A stretch of DNA of 64,000 nt from the NCBI GenBank assembly GCA_963715995.1, contig OY970283.1, positions 682,001 through 746,000 on the forward strand, read 5' to 3'. This document shows positions 1 through 8,170 of this stretch, piece after piece (position 1 is the first letter of the stretch; the number at the start of each line of letters is the position of its first letter). Source of the DNA: DATBDN01 sp963715995 (GTDB lineage Bacteria > Actinomycetota > Thermoleophilia > Solirubrobacterales > Thermoleophilaceae). Below the pieces are notes generated by a model. The model saw only the letters and a list, made by a program, of their open reading frames with translations, had not been told where the DNA came from and searched no databases. Position numbers and translations under genes: made by a program.

Positions 1-729
1 TTCTCGAGCGTGTACGTGTCGAGCGGTCAAGCGCCGGACGCGACCACCAGCGGGGCGTCCGGGGTCGACACCGCCTCGGCGACGCTGAACGGAGCGGTCA
101 ACCCGAACGGCCAGGACACCTCTTACTACTTCCAATACGGGACCACGACCTCCTACGGGTCGCAGGCACCGACTAGCGCCGTGGCGCTTGGAGCCGGCGC
201 CTCGCCCGTCGCAGTCGCGAACGCTATCTCTGGCCTGACGCCGTCGACGACCTATCACTTCCGGGTAGTTGCCCAGAGCGTCGGCGGGATCGTTCAGGGT
301 GCTGACCAGACCTTCACGACGGGCGCGGCTGCCTCTCAGCCGCCCGGGGGCAACACCACGCCGCCGGTGATCGTGAAGCCGGTGGTGAAGCCGCTGACCG
401 TCACGCTGTCGCTGACGAAGTCGAAGCTCAAGGCGGTGCTGGCGAAGGGCCTGAAGCTGAAGGCGGGCTGTAAGGAGAAGTGCACCGTCACGCTCAAGCT
501 GGTGGTCACGAAGAAGCTCGCCAAGAAGCTTCACCTGCGCTCGATCACGCTCGGAACTGTCACCGTCAAGAGCACGGGCAAGGCGGTGGCGGCGACGCTG
601 CACCTGACGAAGAAGGCACGCAAGGCGCTGGCGCACGCGCGCTCGCTGAACGCGCACGTGCTGGCCTCGGCCGTCGCTCCTGACAAGCGCAAGGTGTCGC
701 TGGCAAGAGCCGTGTCGCTCAAGAAGTGA
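1..729 (+). CDS. Secreted Fn3-like protein with Cys-pair Lys-rich C-terminal domain (5'-truncated)
   Basis: The reading frame is open to the left edge of the window, so the N-terminus is missing. The visible part holds a fibronectin-III-like module (about residues 10-105, with NPNGQDTSYYFQYG and LTPSTTYHFRV) and a Gly/Pro linker. A Lys-rich C-terminal domain follows, beginning LTVTLSLTKSKLK and carrying a GCKEKC cysteine pair. Similar tails occur on many exported proteins of Thermoleophilia (from memory), where their role is unknown; surface retention is a guess. The stop TGA overlaps the GTG of the next gene, so the two are translationally coupled and probably work in the same place outside the cell. 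No catalytic motif is visible. Confidence 0.7.
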   Translation, partial: FSSVYVSSGQAPDATTSGASGVDTASATLNGAVNPNGQDTSYYFQYGTTTSYGSQAPTSAVALGAGASPVAVANAISGLTPSTTYHFRVVAQSVGGIVQGADQTFTTGAAASQPPGGNTTPPVIVKPVVKPLTVTLSLTKSKLKAVLAKGLKLKAGCKEKCTVTLKLVVTKKLAKKLHLRSITLGTVTVKSTGKAVAATLHLTKKARKALAHARSLNAHVLASAVAPDKRKVSLARAVSLKK

Positions 730-2762
730 GGCATGCCTGGCTGGCCGCCGCCCTCGTGGCGGCGGCCGCCTGCTCGCCTGCGGGGGCTGCGACGACCATC
801 CACAGCGACGCCAAGCTCACGAACACCGTGCACGCCCGGCCCGACGACGCGCAGTCCGACCCGTCGGGCACGCACAAGTGGACGCCGGCAGAGATCGCTG
901 CGGAGGGCACGCCCTACTGCACGGCTCACTTCTGCGTCCACTGGACGCCCGTGGGCGCGGACGGCTCGAGCCAGAGCTACGCGCAGCAGATGGGCGACAT
1001 CCTCGAGAACGAGGTCTATCCGTGCGAGAACGGCACCGCGCCGACCGCCTGCGCAGGATCGCCCGGGCTCGGCTGGCGCGATGCCCAGTCCGACTTCGGC
1101 ACGGGTGGCAGCGACGCGACCGACGTCTACATCGAGGACCTCTACGCGACGCTTCGCGTCTACGGCTACACGGCCACCGACCCGGGTCAGGACACCAACC
1201 CGAACACCCCGCACTACGCCTACATGGTGATGGACCGCGACTACTCGCGCTATGCCGCCGGCAGCACCGCGGGAGGCGCTGCGGCCGAGCGCGTGACGGC
1301 GGCACACGAGTACAACCACGTGCTCCAGAACGCCTACGACTTCCTCCAGGACCCGTGGATGTTCGAGGCGACCGCCACCTACATGGAGGACAAGGTCTAT
1401 CCGGACAACAACGACTACGTGAACTACGTCAAGTCGTGGGTGGGTCAGACGAAGGAGCCGCTCACCGCATTCCGCTCCGGCGACCTGAAACCGTATGGCT
1501 CGGCCGTCTGGAACCACTGGCTCGACCACCGCTTCGGGCCGGGCGTGGTGCGCGCCGCGTGGGAGCAGTCGACGGCTGTCGGCAGCTTCGCCCCGGCGGC
1601 CTACGACAGCGCGATCTCTCTGTTCGGCGGCAGCGGCTTCTCGGACGAGTTCGATCGCTTCTCGGCCGCCGTCGCGGAGTGGAACGCGCCCGGCTCCGGC
1701 TTCCCCGACCACTACCCGGACGTGCCGCGCGACGGCTCGCTTGCGGTTGGCCAGCAGACGAGCGCGTTCGCGCTGCCGCACACCACGTTCGAGTTCTTCG
1801 ACGTGCCGGTGCCCGCCGACGCGCCGCGCACGGTCCGGCTGATCGGCACGTTGCCCGCAGGAACGGCGGGCGCGGTCGAGCTGGTGGGGCGCACCGGTCC
1901 CGACCCGAACGGCGGCACGGTGACAAGCAACCTGACACCAATGCCGGACGGCGGGACGGCGGGGGTGCAGCTGGACAACCCGGCTCAGTTCGGCCGGATC
2001 ACGGCTGTCGTCGTCAACTCGGACTTCCTGCGCAGCGGCTTCGATCTCCAGGCGAACGACTATGTCTTCGCCCACGACGCCGGCGCCGTCACGGCGTCGC
2101 TCTCCGAGCCCGGGCCCCCGACGGCAGCCACCGGCGCTGCCGGCCTGATAAGCGACCACGCCGCCTTCGTGAACGCCACCGTGGACCCGCACCTGAACGA
2201 CACGCACTGGTCGATCGAGTACGGGCGCTCGGTGGGCTACGGCGCACGCTCGGCGCCGCAGACGGTGCCGGGCAGCGCGGTCACGGCGCCAGTGGTGTCC
2301 GCGCCGCTCCCGGGCCTGCGCGCCAACACCGTCTACCACTACCGCGTGACTGCGACCAACAGCGCGGGCGACACCGCCGGCCGTGACCTCACCTTCAGGA
2401 CGGCGCACGACGTGACGCCGCCCGTGCTGTCGGTGAAGGCGAAGCGCCAGCGGCTGCGCGGCGCCCGCACGCGCGGCGTCGTCTACCTGCTGCGCTGCAG
2501 CGAGCGCTGCCGCGGAACCGCCACGGTCACCGTCAGCCGCGCTGTTGCGCGCCGCCTGGGGCTCGCGACCGTGCTCGGGCGCAGCCATGTGGCGCTGGAT
2601 GCGCGGACGAAGTCGAAGGCCCTGCGCGTGAGGCTGAGCCCGCGGTCACGCCGCGTCCTGGCTCACGAGCGCCGCACGCTGCGCGTCGAGCTGGTGCTGG
2701 CGCTGGCCGACGACGCGCGCAACCGCGCGCGTGCCACGCGAGCGCTGGCGCTCAGCCGCTAG
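726..2762 (+). CDS. Secreted HExxH zinc metalloprotease-like protein with Fn3-like and Cys-pair C-terminal domains
   Basis: 678 aa. The GTG start overlaps the previous stop (GTGA). An N-terminal signal sequence (LAAALVAAAACSPAGA) is compatible with Sec export, and its AAAC could be a lipobox. H194-E-Y-N-H198 fits the HExxH zinc motif, and E214 in the following segment (MFEATATYMED) is a plausible third ligand, an arrangement seen in MXAN_6640-type putative metalloproteases. After about residue 450 there is an Fn3-like module, and the tail (LLRCSERCRGTATVTVS) is the same Cys-pair basic domain as in the upstream protein. The pair looks like two extracellular proteins with a shared anchoring or sorting tail. 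Proteolysis is inferred from the motif alone; the substrate is unknown. Confidence 0.72.
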   Translation: MRHAWLAAALVAAAACSPAGAATTIHSDAKLTNTVHARPDDAQSDPSGTHKWTPAEIAAEGTPYCTAHFCVHWTPVGADGSSQSYAQQMGDILENEVYPCENGTAPTACAGSPGLGWRDAQSDFGTGGSDATDVYIEDLYATLRVYGYTATDPGQDTNPNTPHYAYMVMDRDYSRYAAGSTAGGAAAERVTAAHEYNHVLQNAYDFLQDPWMFEATATYMEDKVYPDNNDYVNYVKSWVGQTKEPLTAFRSGDLKPYGSAVWNHWLDHRFGPGVVRAAWEQSTAVGSFAPAAYDSAISLFGGSGFSDEFDRFSAAVAEWNAPGSGFPDHYPDVPRDGSLAVGQQTSAFALPHTTFEFFDVPVPADAPRTVRLIGTLPAGTAGAVELVGRTGPDPNGGTVTSNLTPMPDGGTAGVQLDNPAQFGRITAVVVNSDFLRSGFDLQANDYVFAHDAGAVTASLSEPGPPTAATGAAGLISDHAAFVNATVDPHLNDTHWSIEYGRSVGYGARSAPQTVPGSAVTAPVVSAPLPGLRANTVYHYRVTATNSAGDTAGRDLTFRTAHDVTPPVLSVKAKRQRLRGARTRGVVYLLRCSERCRGTATVTVSRAVARRLGLATVLGRSHVALDARTKSKALRVRLSPRSRRVLAHERRTLRVELVLALADDARNRARATRALALSR

Positions 2763-3121
2763 CCCAGCGAGTACGGGCGCTTGTGCGCCGAGCCAAGCGA
2801 GTCGAGTACCTCGGACAGCTTTTCCGCGAGGTTGTCCGTCACGCCGGGGGGCGGCTCGGGGGCCACGATCCGGCCCCAGAAGCCGGAGCGGGCCACCTGT
2901 TCCTCGGTTTCCGCCGTGAGGGTGACCTTCGTGCCCCAGCCGGCAGGCTCGAGCACGGCGGTGCCATGGATGCCGGTGCCGCTGAAGCTGAGCTTGCGCT
3001 CGTGCTCGGTCTCGTGGACGGAAACCGTGCCCAGAGCGGGTTCCAGGCATTCCGCGCCCAGTTCCGCCCAGAGCTCGGGCGGCGACTTGACCAGGGTGCG
3101 GGATACCTCGAATCGGGGCAT
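2759..3121 (-). CDS. SRPBCC (START-like) family protein
   Basis: 120 aa. It begins MPRFEVSRTLVKSPPELWAE, the usual beta-strand/helix opening of small ligand-binding SRPBCC/polyketide-cyclase-like proteins, followed by alternating strands (HERKLSFSGTG, TKVTLTAET) and a C-terminal helix (LAEKLSEVLDSLG). An upstream in-frame start would add 35 residues with no resemblance to the family, so the internal ATG at 3119-3121 was chosen. It converges on the preceding metalloprotease gene with a 4-nt overlap and diverges from amtB across a 114-bp gap. Ligand and function cannot be told; such proteins are often lipid or hydrophobic-ligand binders. Confidence 0.6.
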   Translation of the reverse strand: MPRFEVSRTLVKSPPELWAELGAECLEPALGTVSVHETEHERKLSFSGTGIHGTAVLEPAGWGTKVTLTAETEEQVARSGFWGRIVAPEPPPGVTDNLAEKLSEVLDSLGSAHKRPYSLG

Positions 3122-3235
3122 ACGCGGCAGTTTTCGACCGCCGGGCGAAATCCCCTGCCTCCTTTTCCGACCGTTGTCCAATGCCGCATTGCCAAGCCAA
3201 ATCGACCATGAGGAGGTCCCAAACAAGGAGGTTGC

Positions 3236-4669
3236 ATGTCCCTGCCCCTGGCCGACCTCATAGATGCGGTCGGCTCAAAGAACGGCATACCTGACTCGAT
3301 AGGTATCAACTCGATCTGGGTGATCGTCGCGGGTTGTCTCGTGATGTTCATGCAGGCCGGGTTCGCATTCCTCGAGATCGGGTTCTCGCGGGCCAAGAAC
3401 GCCGGCACCGTGATCGCGAAGATCCTCACGAACTTCTCGATCGCCGGACTCATGTACTGGGCCGTCGGCTTCGCGATCGCATTCGGCGGTCCCGTTGGCC
3501 ACGTCATCGGCACGCACGGCCTGTTCCTGCGCGATTTCGGCGATCCCGCGAAGGCGTTCCCGATCATGGGGCTGTCTGACGCGACGATCGAGGCGAAGTG
3601 GTTCTTCCAGTTCGTCTTCTGCGCCGTGTCGCTCGCGATCGTGTGGGGAACCACGCTCGAGCGGATCAAGTTCGGCGTCTACGCCATCTACGCAGTCGTG
3701 TTCTCCGCGCTGATCTACCCGATCGCATCGGGCTGGGTCTTCGGCGGTGGCTGGCTGCAGGGCAAGTCGTGGATCGGCATGCAGGACTTCGCCGGATCGA
3801 CGGCCGTCCACCTGATCGGCGCGACGGGTGCGCTTGCTGCATTGCTGCTGCTCGGCCCACGCCGCGGCAAGTACGACACCACGGGCAAACCAAGGGCGAT
3901 CCCGGGGCACAACATGCCTCTGTTCGGTCTCGGCATATTCATCCTGTGGCTGGGCTGGTTCGGGTTCAACCCGGGCTCGACGCTGAACGCGCTCGACGGC
4001 CGCTTCACCGAGGTCCTGATCGTCACCCAGCTGGCAGCTTGTGCCGGCGTGCTGACGGCGCTGGCCACGGCGAGGTGGAAGACGGGCTCGATCGACATCG
4101 GCATGGCCGGCAACGGCGCGATTGCGGCACTGGTCGCGATCACCGCTCCGTCGGGCTACGTAGTGCCATGGGCCGCTGTCGTGATCGGCGCTGTCGCCGG
4201 CGTGATCGTGGTACTCGGCGTCTACGCAATCGACAAGTACATCGACGATCCGGTCGGCGCGCTGTCGGCACACGGCCTGGCGGGTATCTGGGGAACGCTC
4301 TCGTGCGGCATCTTCACCCACCCGTCACTGGCTGCGTTCAACGCGGTTGGCCGTGGTGGCCTGATCTACACGGGCTCGTTCCGGCAACTGGGTGCTCAGG
4401 CGCTCGGAGTGGCCGTGGTGTTCGCGTTCGTGTTCGTGGTCAGCTACGCCACGTTCTGGATCATCAAGCACACCTACGGCCTGCGTGTCACGGCCGAGGA
4501 AGAGGATGCCGGCCTGGACATCTCCGAGCACGGCATGTACGGCTACCCGGAGCAGTTCATCCCGGAGCCGGAGCTGGTGGCCTACGGGGCGAGGTTGCCT
4601 GGTGGCAGCTCTGGCCGTCCCAGCACGGTCTCGGCCATGACCGCGATGCCGGCGGAGGTGACGTCATGA
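3236..4669 (+). CDS. amtB: Ammonium transporter AmtB/Amt
   Basis: 477 aa, about 11 membrane segments. It carries the Amt hallmarks: an N-terminal stretch (MFMQAGFAFLEIGFSRAKN), D184-FAGSTAV-H192, where H192 is the first pore histidine, and SAHGLAGIWG with H346 as the second. It conducts ammonium/ammonia across the cytoplasmic membrane. A near-perfect ribosome site (AGGAGG, 5 nt before the ATG) and a second GGAGG slightly further upstream suggest strong translation. The stop overlaps the ATG of the P-II gene (ATGA), the classic amtB-glnK pairing in which P-II plugs the channel at high nitrogen. Transcription control cannot be read from the sequence. Confidence 0.96.
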   Translation: MSLPLADLIDAVGSKNGIPDSIGINSIWVIVAGCLVMFMQAGFAFLEIGFSRAKNAGTVIAKILTNFSIAGLMYWAVGFAIAFGGPVGHVIGTHGLFLRDFGDPAKAFPIMGLSDATIEAKWFFQFVFCAVSLAIVWGTTLERIKFGVYAIYAVVFSALIYPIASGWVFGGGWLQGKSWIGMQDFAGSTAVHLIGATGALAALLLLGPRRGKYDTTGKPRAIPGHNMPLFGLGIFILWLGWFGFNPGSTLNALDGRFTEVLIVTQLAACAGVLTALATARWKTGSIDIGMAGNGAIAALVAITAPSGYVVPWAAVVIGAVAGVIVVLGVYAIDKYIDDPVGALSAHGLAGIWGTLSCGIFTHPSLAAFNAVGRGGLIYTGSFRQLGAQALGVAVVFAFVFVVSYATFWIIKHTYGLRVTAEEEDAGLDISEHGMYGYPEQFIPEPELVAYGARLPGGSSGRPSTVSAMTAMPAEVTS

Positions 4670-5040
4670 AGATGATCGTCGCCTACATCCGCCACGAGGC
4701 GTTCGAGCCGATCCGCGCTGATCTGCTCGAGGCCGGCTACCCGTCGCTCTCGATCATCGAGGCGAAGGGATCCGGAAGGCAGAAGGGGATCACCGAGCAC
4801 TACCGCGGTGCGGAGCTCGCGATCCACCTCCGGCCGAAGATCCGCCTCGAGTGCGTGGTCGACGACGACTCGGTCGACGTGGTCACCGACACGATCCTGA
4901 GGCACGGGCGGACCGGCTCGGTCGGCGATGGGAAGATCTTCCTGTTGCCGGTCGACGACGCAATCCGCATCCGCACCGGCGAGTCCGGTGAGGAAGTGCT
5001 CCAGGCCCACGAGCCGAAGGAGATTCCAACCGGCTCGTGA
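4666..5040 (+). CDS. glnK: P-II nitrogen regulatory protein GlnK/GlnB without Tyr51
   Basis: 124 aa, starting MKMIVAYIRHEAF at the ATG that overlaps the amtB stop. The P-II signatures are present: T-loop entry GSGRQKGITEHYRGAE, then LRPKIRLECVV, and the C-terminal nucleotide-binding region GSVGDGKIF with IRIRTGE. The T-loop residue that is uridylylated (GlnD, proteobacteria) or adenylylated (actinomycetes) is Tyr51 in E. coli numbering. Here the residue after YRGAE is Leu51, and position 49 is Ala, so the cyanobacterial Ser49 site is also absent. Regulation is therefore probably by ATP/ADP and 2-oxoglutarate only, with AmtB as the obvious partner. Confidence 0.93.
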   Translation: MKMIVAYIRHEAFEPIRADLLEAGYPSLSIIEAKGSGRQKGITEHYRGAELAIHLRPKIRLECVVDDDSVDVVTDTILRHGRTGSVGDGKIFLLPVDDAIRIRTGESGEEVLQAHEPKEIPTGS

Positions 5041-5060
5041 GCAGCAACCTCCGAAGCAGT

Positions 5061-5094
5061 GCGGACGGGGCGCCCTGGGTGGCGCCCCGTCTGC
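5061..5094. terminator. Bidirectional hairpin terminator between glnK and the collagen-like gene
   Basis: An 11-bp perfect stem, GACGGGGCGCC (5064-5074) and its complement (5081-5091), encloses a 6-nt loop and lies between two convergent genes. There is no U-run on either side, so it is either a GC-only actinobacterial terminator or a barrier hairpin. Confidence 0.65.
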
Positions 5095-5107
5095 GTTCCG
5101 GACAGGC

Positions 5108-6571
5108 TCAGCCGAGCTTCTCGACGACGATCGAGGCGTTGGTCGCGGCAGCTGTGCCCCCGATTGGCGGTGCTGCCGCCAGCCCGACGGCAGCTGCCGA
5201 GGTGTGGTTGCGCAGGGTGATGATCGCCCCCGCGGGAAGCGTCAGGATCGTCTGACCGCTGTTCTGCGCGGTTCCCGCGCCCGCGCCGTACACGGTGCCG
5301 GCGGCCGGGTTGCCGTTCACGAACAACCCCATCTGATTCGACTGGGTCCCGGAGACCGAGAAGCTGAGCTTGTAGTCGCCCGCGTTGGTCACGACGATCG
5401 CGGCCGAGCCCGGTGCATGGGTGATGCCCGAGGTCGTCACGCCATTGGAGTCGAATGTGACGGGCGCCTCGAGCGCGACCACCTGCGCACCGAGGTTGTA
5501 GACGTAGGCGTACTCGGCGAGTCCATTCGTCCCGGCAGGTCCGGTGGCGCCAGCAGGTCCGGTCGCTCCAGCAGGTCCGGTCGCTCCGTCGGAGCCGGTC
5601 GGGCCGGCGGGTCCGTTGGGGCCGGCGGGTCCGGTCGCGCCGTCGGGTCCCGTCGCGCCATCTGGGCAGGCGGGTCCGTTCGGGCCGGCGGGTCCGGTCG
5701 GTCCGGCAGGCCCAGTCGCCCCGTCGGAGCCCGCAGGTCCAGCCGGGCCCTGAATCCCGGCGAAGCCTGGGATCCCTTGAAGGCCCATGAGCCCCGGAAG
5801 GCCATCGAGGCCCTGAACGCCTTGGATGCCGTTGGCGCCGACCAGTCCCTGAAGCCCCTGGATGCCGTTCGCGCCGACAAGCCCCTGGATTCCCTGGGTT
5901 CCGGTAGCTCCCACGAGTCCCTGAAGCCCGGTAGCTCCCACGAGTCCCTGAAGCCCTTGGATTCCCTGGGTCCCGTTCGCGCCGACCAATCCCTGAATTC
6001 CCTGGGTCCCGTTCGCGCCGACCAAGCCCTGAAGTCCTTGGATGCCCTGGGTCCCGTTCGCGCCGACCAATCCCTGGATCCCCTGGGTCCCGTTCGCGCC
6101 GACCAAGCCCTGAAGTCCTTGGATGCCCTGGGTCCCGTTCGCGCCGACCAATCCCTGGATCCCCTGGGTCCCGTTCGCGCCGACCAAGCCCTGGATCCCC
6201 TGGATTCCGTTCAGCCCCTGAAGGCCTGCGAAGCCCTGGATCCCTTGTATCCCGTCGGGGCCCGCCACGCCGGCCGAGCCAGCGCTGCCGGTCGCACCGT
6301 TGTTGCCGGTCGCCCCCGTGCTGCCCTTCTTACCGCGACGCCCGGGCTTGCCCGCGGCGCCCTGCGGACCTGGATTTCCGCGAGCACCGCGGCAGGCGGT
6401 CGGCGTCTTCGCGCACTTGGCAGCGTGCATTCCCACCTGACCCGCAAACGCGTTGGGCATGCACGGCGGAAGCGGGCGAGGACATGCTGCGCCGGCCGTG
6501 CCGGCGGTCGCCAGGACGGACAGGGCTGCGATCGCGGAAACCACGAGCCTCCGGCACTTGGGGGTGAGCAT
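5108..6571 (-). CDS. Secreted collagen-like (Gly-X-Y) repeat protein with C-terminal C1q/BclA-like domain
   Basis: 487 aa. It has a signal peptide (residues 1-29, cleavage near GTAGAA), a short Cys-containing head, and a collagen-like Gly-X-Y region from about residue 61 to 348. The middle of this region is a near-perfect repeat rich in GLVGANGTQGIQ. The C-terminal domain of about 139 aa (AEYAYVYNLGAQ onward, with GDYKLSFSVSG and GLFVNGNP) resembles the trimerising jelly-roll domain of Bacillus BclA-type exosporium proteins. Such proteins form rod-like trimeric filaments on the cell or spore surface. There is no sortase motif and no transmembrane tail, so how it stays on the cell is unclear. 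Function (adhesion, surface coat) is inferred. Confidence 0.85.
   Translation of the reverse strand: MLTPKCRRLVVSAIAALSVLATAGTAGAACPRPLPPCMPNAFAGQVGMHAAKCAKTPTACRGARGNPGPQGAAGKPGRRGKKGSTGATGNNGATGSAGSAGVAGPDGIQGIQGFAGLQGLNGIQGIQGLVGANGTQGIQGLVGANGTQGIQGLQGLVGANGTQGIQGLVGANGTQGIQGLQGLVGANGTQGIQGLVGANGTQGIQGLQGLVGATGLQGLVGATGTQGIQGLVGANGIQGLQGLVGANGIQGVQGLDGLPGLMGLQGIPGFAGIQGPAGPAGSDGATGPAGPTGPAGPNGPACPDGATGPDGATGPAGPNGPAGPTGSDGATGPAGATGPAGATGPAGTNGLAEYAYVYNLGAQVVALEAPVTFDSNGVTTSGITHAPGSAAIVVTNAGDYKLSFSVSGTQSNQMGLFVNGNPAAGTVYGAGAGTAQNSGQTILTLPAGAIITLRNHTSAAAVGLAAAPPIGGTAAATNASIVVEKLG
5830..6235 (-). repeat. Tandem DNA repeats encoding Gly-X-Y blocks
   Basis: Within the collagen-like gene, an 81-nt unit (27 residues, alternating GLQGLVGANGTQGIQ and GLVGANGTQGIQ) recurs almost identically at the DNA level, flanked by shorter variants. 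DNA identity this high points to recent expansion, so copy number probably varies between strains and may be mis-assembled. Confidence 0.8.
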
Positions 6572-6701
6572 GTTGCGGCCTGCCTTCCATGGCGCTGATT
6601 GGCTTGGAGCGGAGGCGGCGTCGGGAGAGTCAGCCTGGTAGGCCGACGTCGGCAGGGAGCAACCGTTACCTATCTATCGACCGGAACTGCCTTGAGCTGA
6701 A

Positions 6702-8114
6702 TCAGCGACTGTGGGGCTGAGCGATCCGGCCGATCCGCGTGGCTGCGATTGCGCCGGCAAGTGCGGCGCCGACCATGAACCACCAGCCGTGATGGAAGTG
6801 CGCCACGACCTGCGCAGCTGCCGGGTGGCCGAAGATCGCGATCAGGACGGCGACGCCGAGCACGATGCCAAGCTGGCGCGCCATCTGGAGCACGGCCGAG
6901 CCTGTCGCGAGTCGCTCGGGCGGCAGCGACGACACCGCGGCGGCAGACACGCTCGGCAGCGTCAGGCCCACGCCGACGCCTGTCATGAGCATGCCGGGCA
7001 GCATCTCGGCCGCGAAGGCAGGCCGCGTGCCCATCCGCAGCGCCCACCACGCGGCGCCGGCCGCGAACGCGATGCAGCCGACAGTGGCCAGGCGGCCGGG
7101 GCCGAAGCGCGGACCGAGCCGCCCGCTCGGCAGCGCGAAGACGGCCGCGGTGAACGGCCCCGGCGCGAACGCGAGGCCCGCCCTGAGCACCGAGTAGTCC
7201 CAGACCTGGGTCAGGAACAGGACGCCGCCGAGCAGCATCGCGCCGAAGGCCGCCGAGAAGAAGAACGCCGAGACGGCGGCCATCGAGAAGCTGCGCACGC
7301 GCACCATCGCGAGCTCCACGATCGGGTCGGAGTGGGTGGCCGAGCGCACGCCGAAGGCGGCGAGCCCGACCAGGCTCCCGGCGAGCGCGCCGAGCGTGCG
7401 GCCGTCGAGCCAGCTCCAGTCGGGTCCCTTCACGAGCCCGAGTGCCAGCGCCGCGACGGAGGCGGTGAGCAGGACGGAGCCGAGCAGGTCCGGGCGCCGG
7501 GCGTGCACCGGGTCACGGCTCTCGCGCAGGACGCGCGAGGCGTAGAAGGCAGCGGCGAGCCCGACGGGCAGGTTGATCAGGAAGACCCAGCGCCACGAGG
7601 CCTCGACGAGCACGCCACCGAGCGGCGGGCCTGCCGCGGCCGCGATTCCGCCGGTTGCGGCCCAGACGCCGATCGCGGTCGCGCGCTTGTGCTCGGGGAT
7701 CTCCGCGAGCAGGAGTGCGAGCGAGGTCGGCATGAGCGCAGCCGCGCCAACCGCCTGGACCACGCGCGCCGCAACGAGCGTGTCGACCGAGGGCGCCGCC
7801 GCGGCTGCTGCGGAAGCGGCGACGAACAGCAGCAGGCCGCCGACGAACACGCGGCGGCGGCCGATGCGATCTGCCGCGCGCCCCAGCGGGACCATGAGCG
7901 ACGCGAACACGATCGTGTAGCCGTTCAGCACCCACGACAGGCCCGAGAGCGTCGAGCCTGCGAAGTCGCGCTGGATGTCGGGGAACGCCACGTTCACCAC
8001 GAACAGGTCCAGGCTCGCCATGAAGACCGCGGCCGAGACGACGGCGAGCACGCGCCCGGTGCGCTGGGCGGGCTCGGCCTTGCCTACGGAGATGGGTGCG
8101 GTGGCAGTCGTCAC
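6702..8114 (-). CDS. MFS drug efflux transporter, DHA2 (EmrB/QacA) family, 14 TM
   Basis: 470 aa from the GTG at 8114, which has GAGGAG 4 nt upstream; the longer in-frame start would run across the divergent promoter region. It has motif A-like GRAADRIGRRRVFVGG, the first-helix motif SLDLFVVNVAFPDI, and motif C-like GPPLGGVLVEASWRWVFLINLPVG, with about 14 hydrophobic segments. It is a proton-coupled multidrug exporter of the inner membrane. It is transcribed divergently from an HxlR-type regulator across 56 bp that contain an inverted repeat, so it is very likely the target of that regulator. The substrate cannot be predicted. Confidence 0.9.
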   Translation of the reverse strand: MTTATAPISVGKAEPAQRTGRVLAVVSAAVFMASLDLFVVNVAFPDIQRDFAGSTLSGLSWVLNGYTIVFASLMVPLGRAADRIGRRRVFVGGLLLFVAASAAAAAAPSVDTLVAARVVQAVGAAALMPTSLALLLAEIPEHKRATAIGVWAATGGIAAAAGPPLGGVLVEASWRWVFLINLPVGLAAAFYASRVLRESRDPVHARRPDLLGSVLLTASVAALALGLVKGPDWSWLDGRTLGALAGSLVGLAAFGVRSATHSDPIVELAMVRVRSFSMAAVSAFFFSAAFGAMLLGGVLFLTQVWDYSVLRAGLAFAPGPFTAAVFALPSGRLGPRFGPGRLATVGCIAFAAGAAWWALRMGTRPAFAAEMLPGMLMTGVGVGLTLPSVSAAAVSSLPPERLATGSAVLQMARQLGIVLGVAVLIAIFGHPAAAQVVAHFHHGWWFMVGAALAGAIAATRIGRIAQPHSR

Positions 8115-8133
8115 AGGACTCCTCAGGGTAGTC

Positions 8134-8150
8134 GGTTCAGTCAATGAACC
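8134..8150. promoter_or_regulatory. Inverted-repeat operator candidate between hxlR-type gene and MFS gene
   Basis: GGTTCA (8134-8139), a 5-nt spacer, then TGAACC (8145-8150) form a perfect dyad in the 56-bp divergent gap. It overlaps the proposed -35 of the regulator gene and lies just upstream of the MFS ribosome site, as expected for an autoregulated HxlR repressor site. Confidence 0.6.
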
Positions 8151-8164
8151 ATCCCTGATACGAT
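8136..8164 (+). promoter_or_regulatory. Putative promoter of the HxlR-type gene
   Basis: A weak -35 (TTCAGT, 8136-8141), a 17-bp spacer and a -10 (TACGAT, 8159-8164) would start transcription at about 8171, exactly the GTG start codon. The gene has no Shine-Dalgarno sequence, so a leaderless mRNA is likely. Confidence 0.4.
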
Positions 8165-8170
8165 CGGTGC

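Noticed and set aside
531..2588. 685-codon minus-strand ORF
   Set aside because: Antisense to the metalloprotease gene; Arg/Ala/Val-rich low-information sequence typical of GC-rich shadow frames.
5830..6235. Possible CRISPR array
   Set aside because: The repeats are in-frame coding repeats without unique spacers of constant length.
4928..6598. 556-codon plus-strand ORF with DQSLNPLG-type repeats
   Set aside because: It mirrors the collagen-like gene on the opposite strand; its repeats come from the Gly-X-Y DNA repeats, and it has no start context or family.
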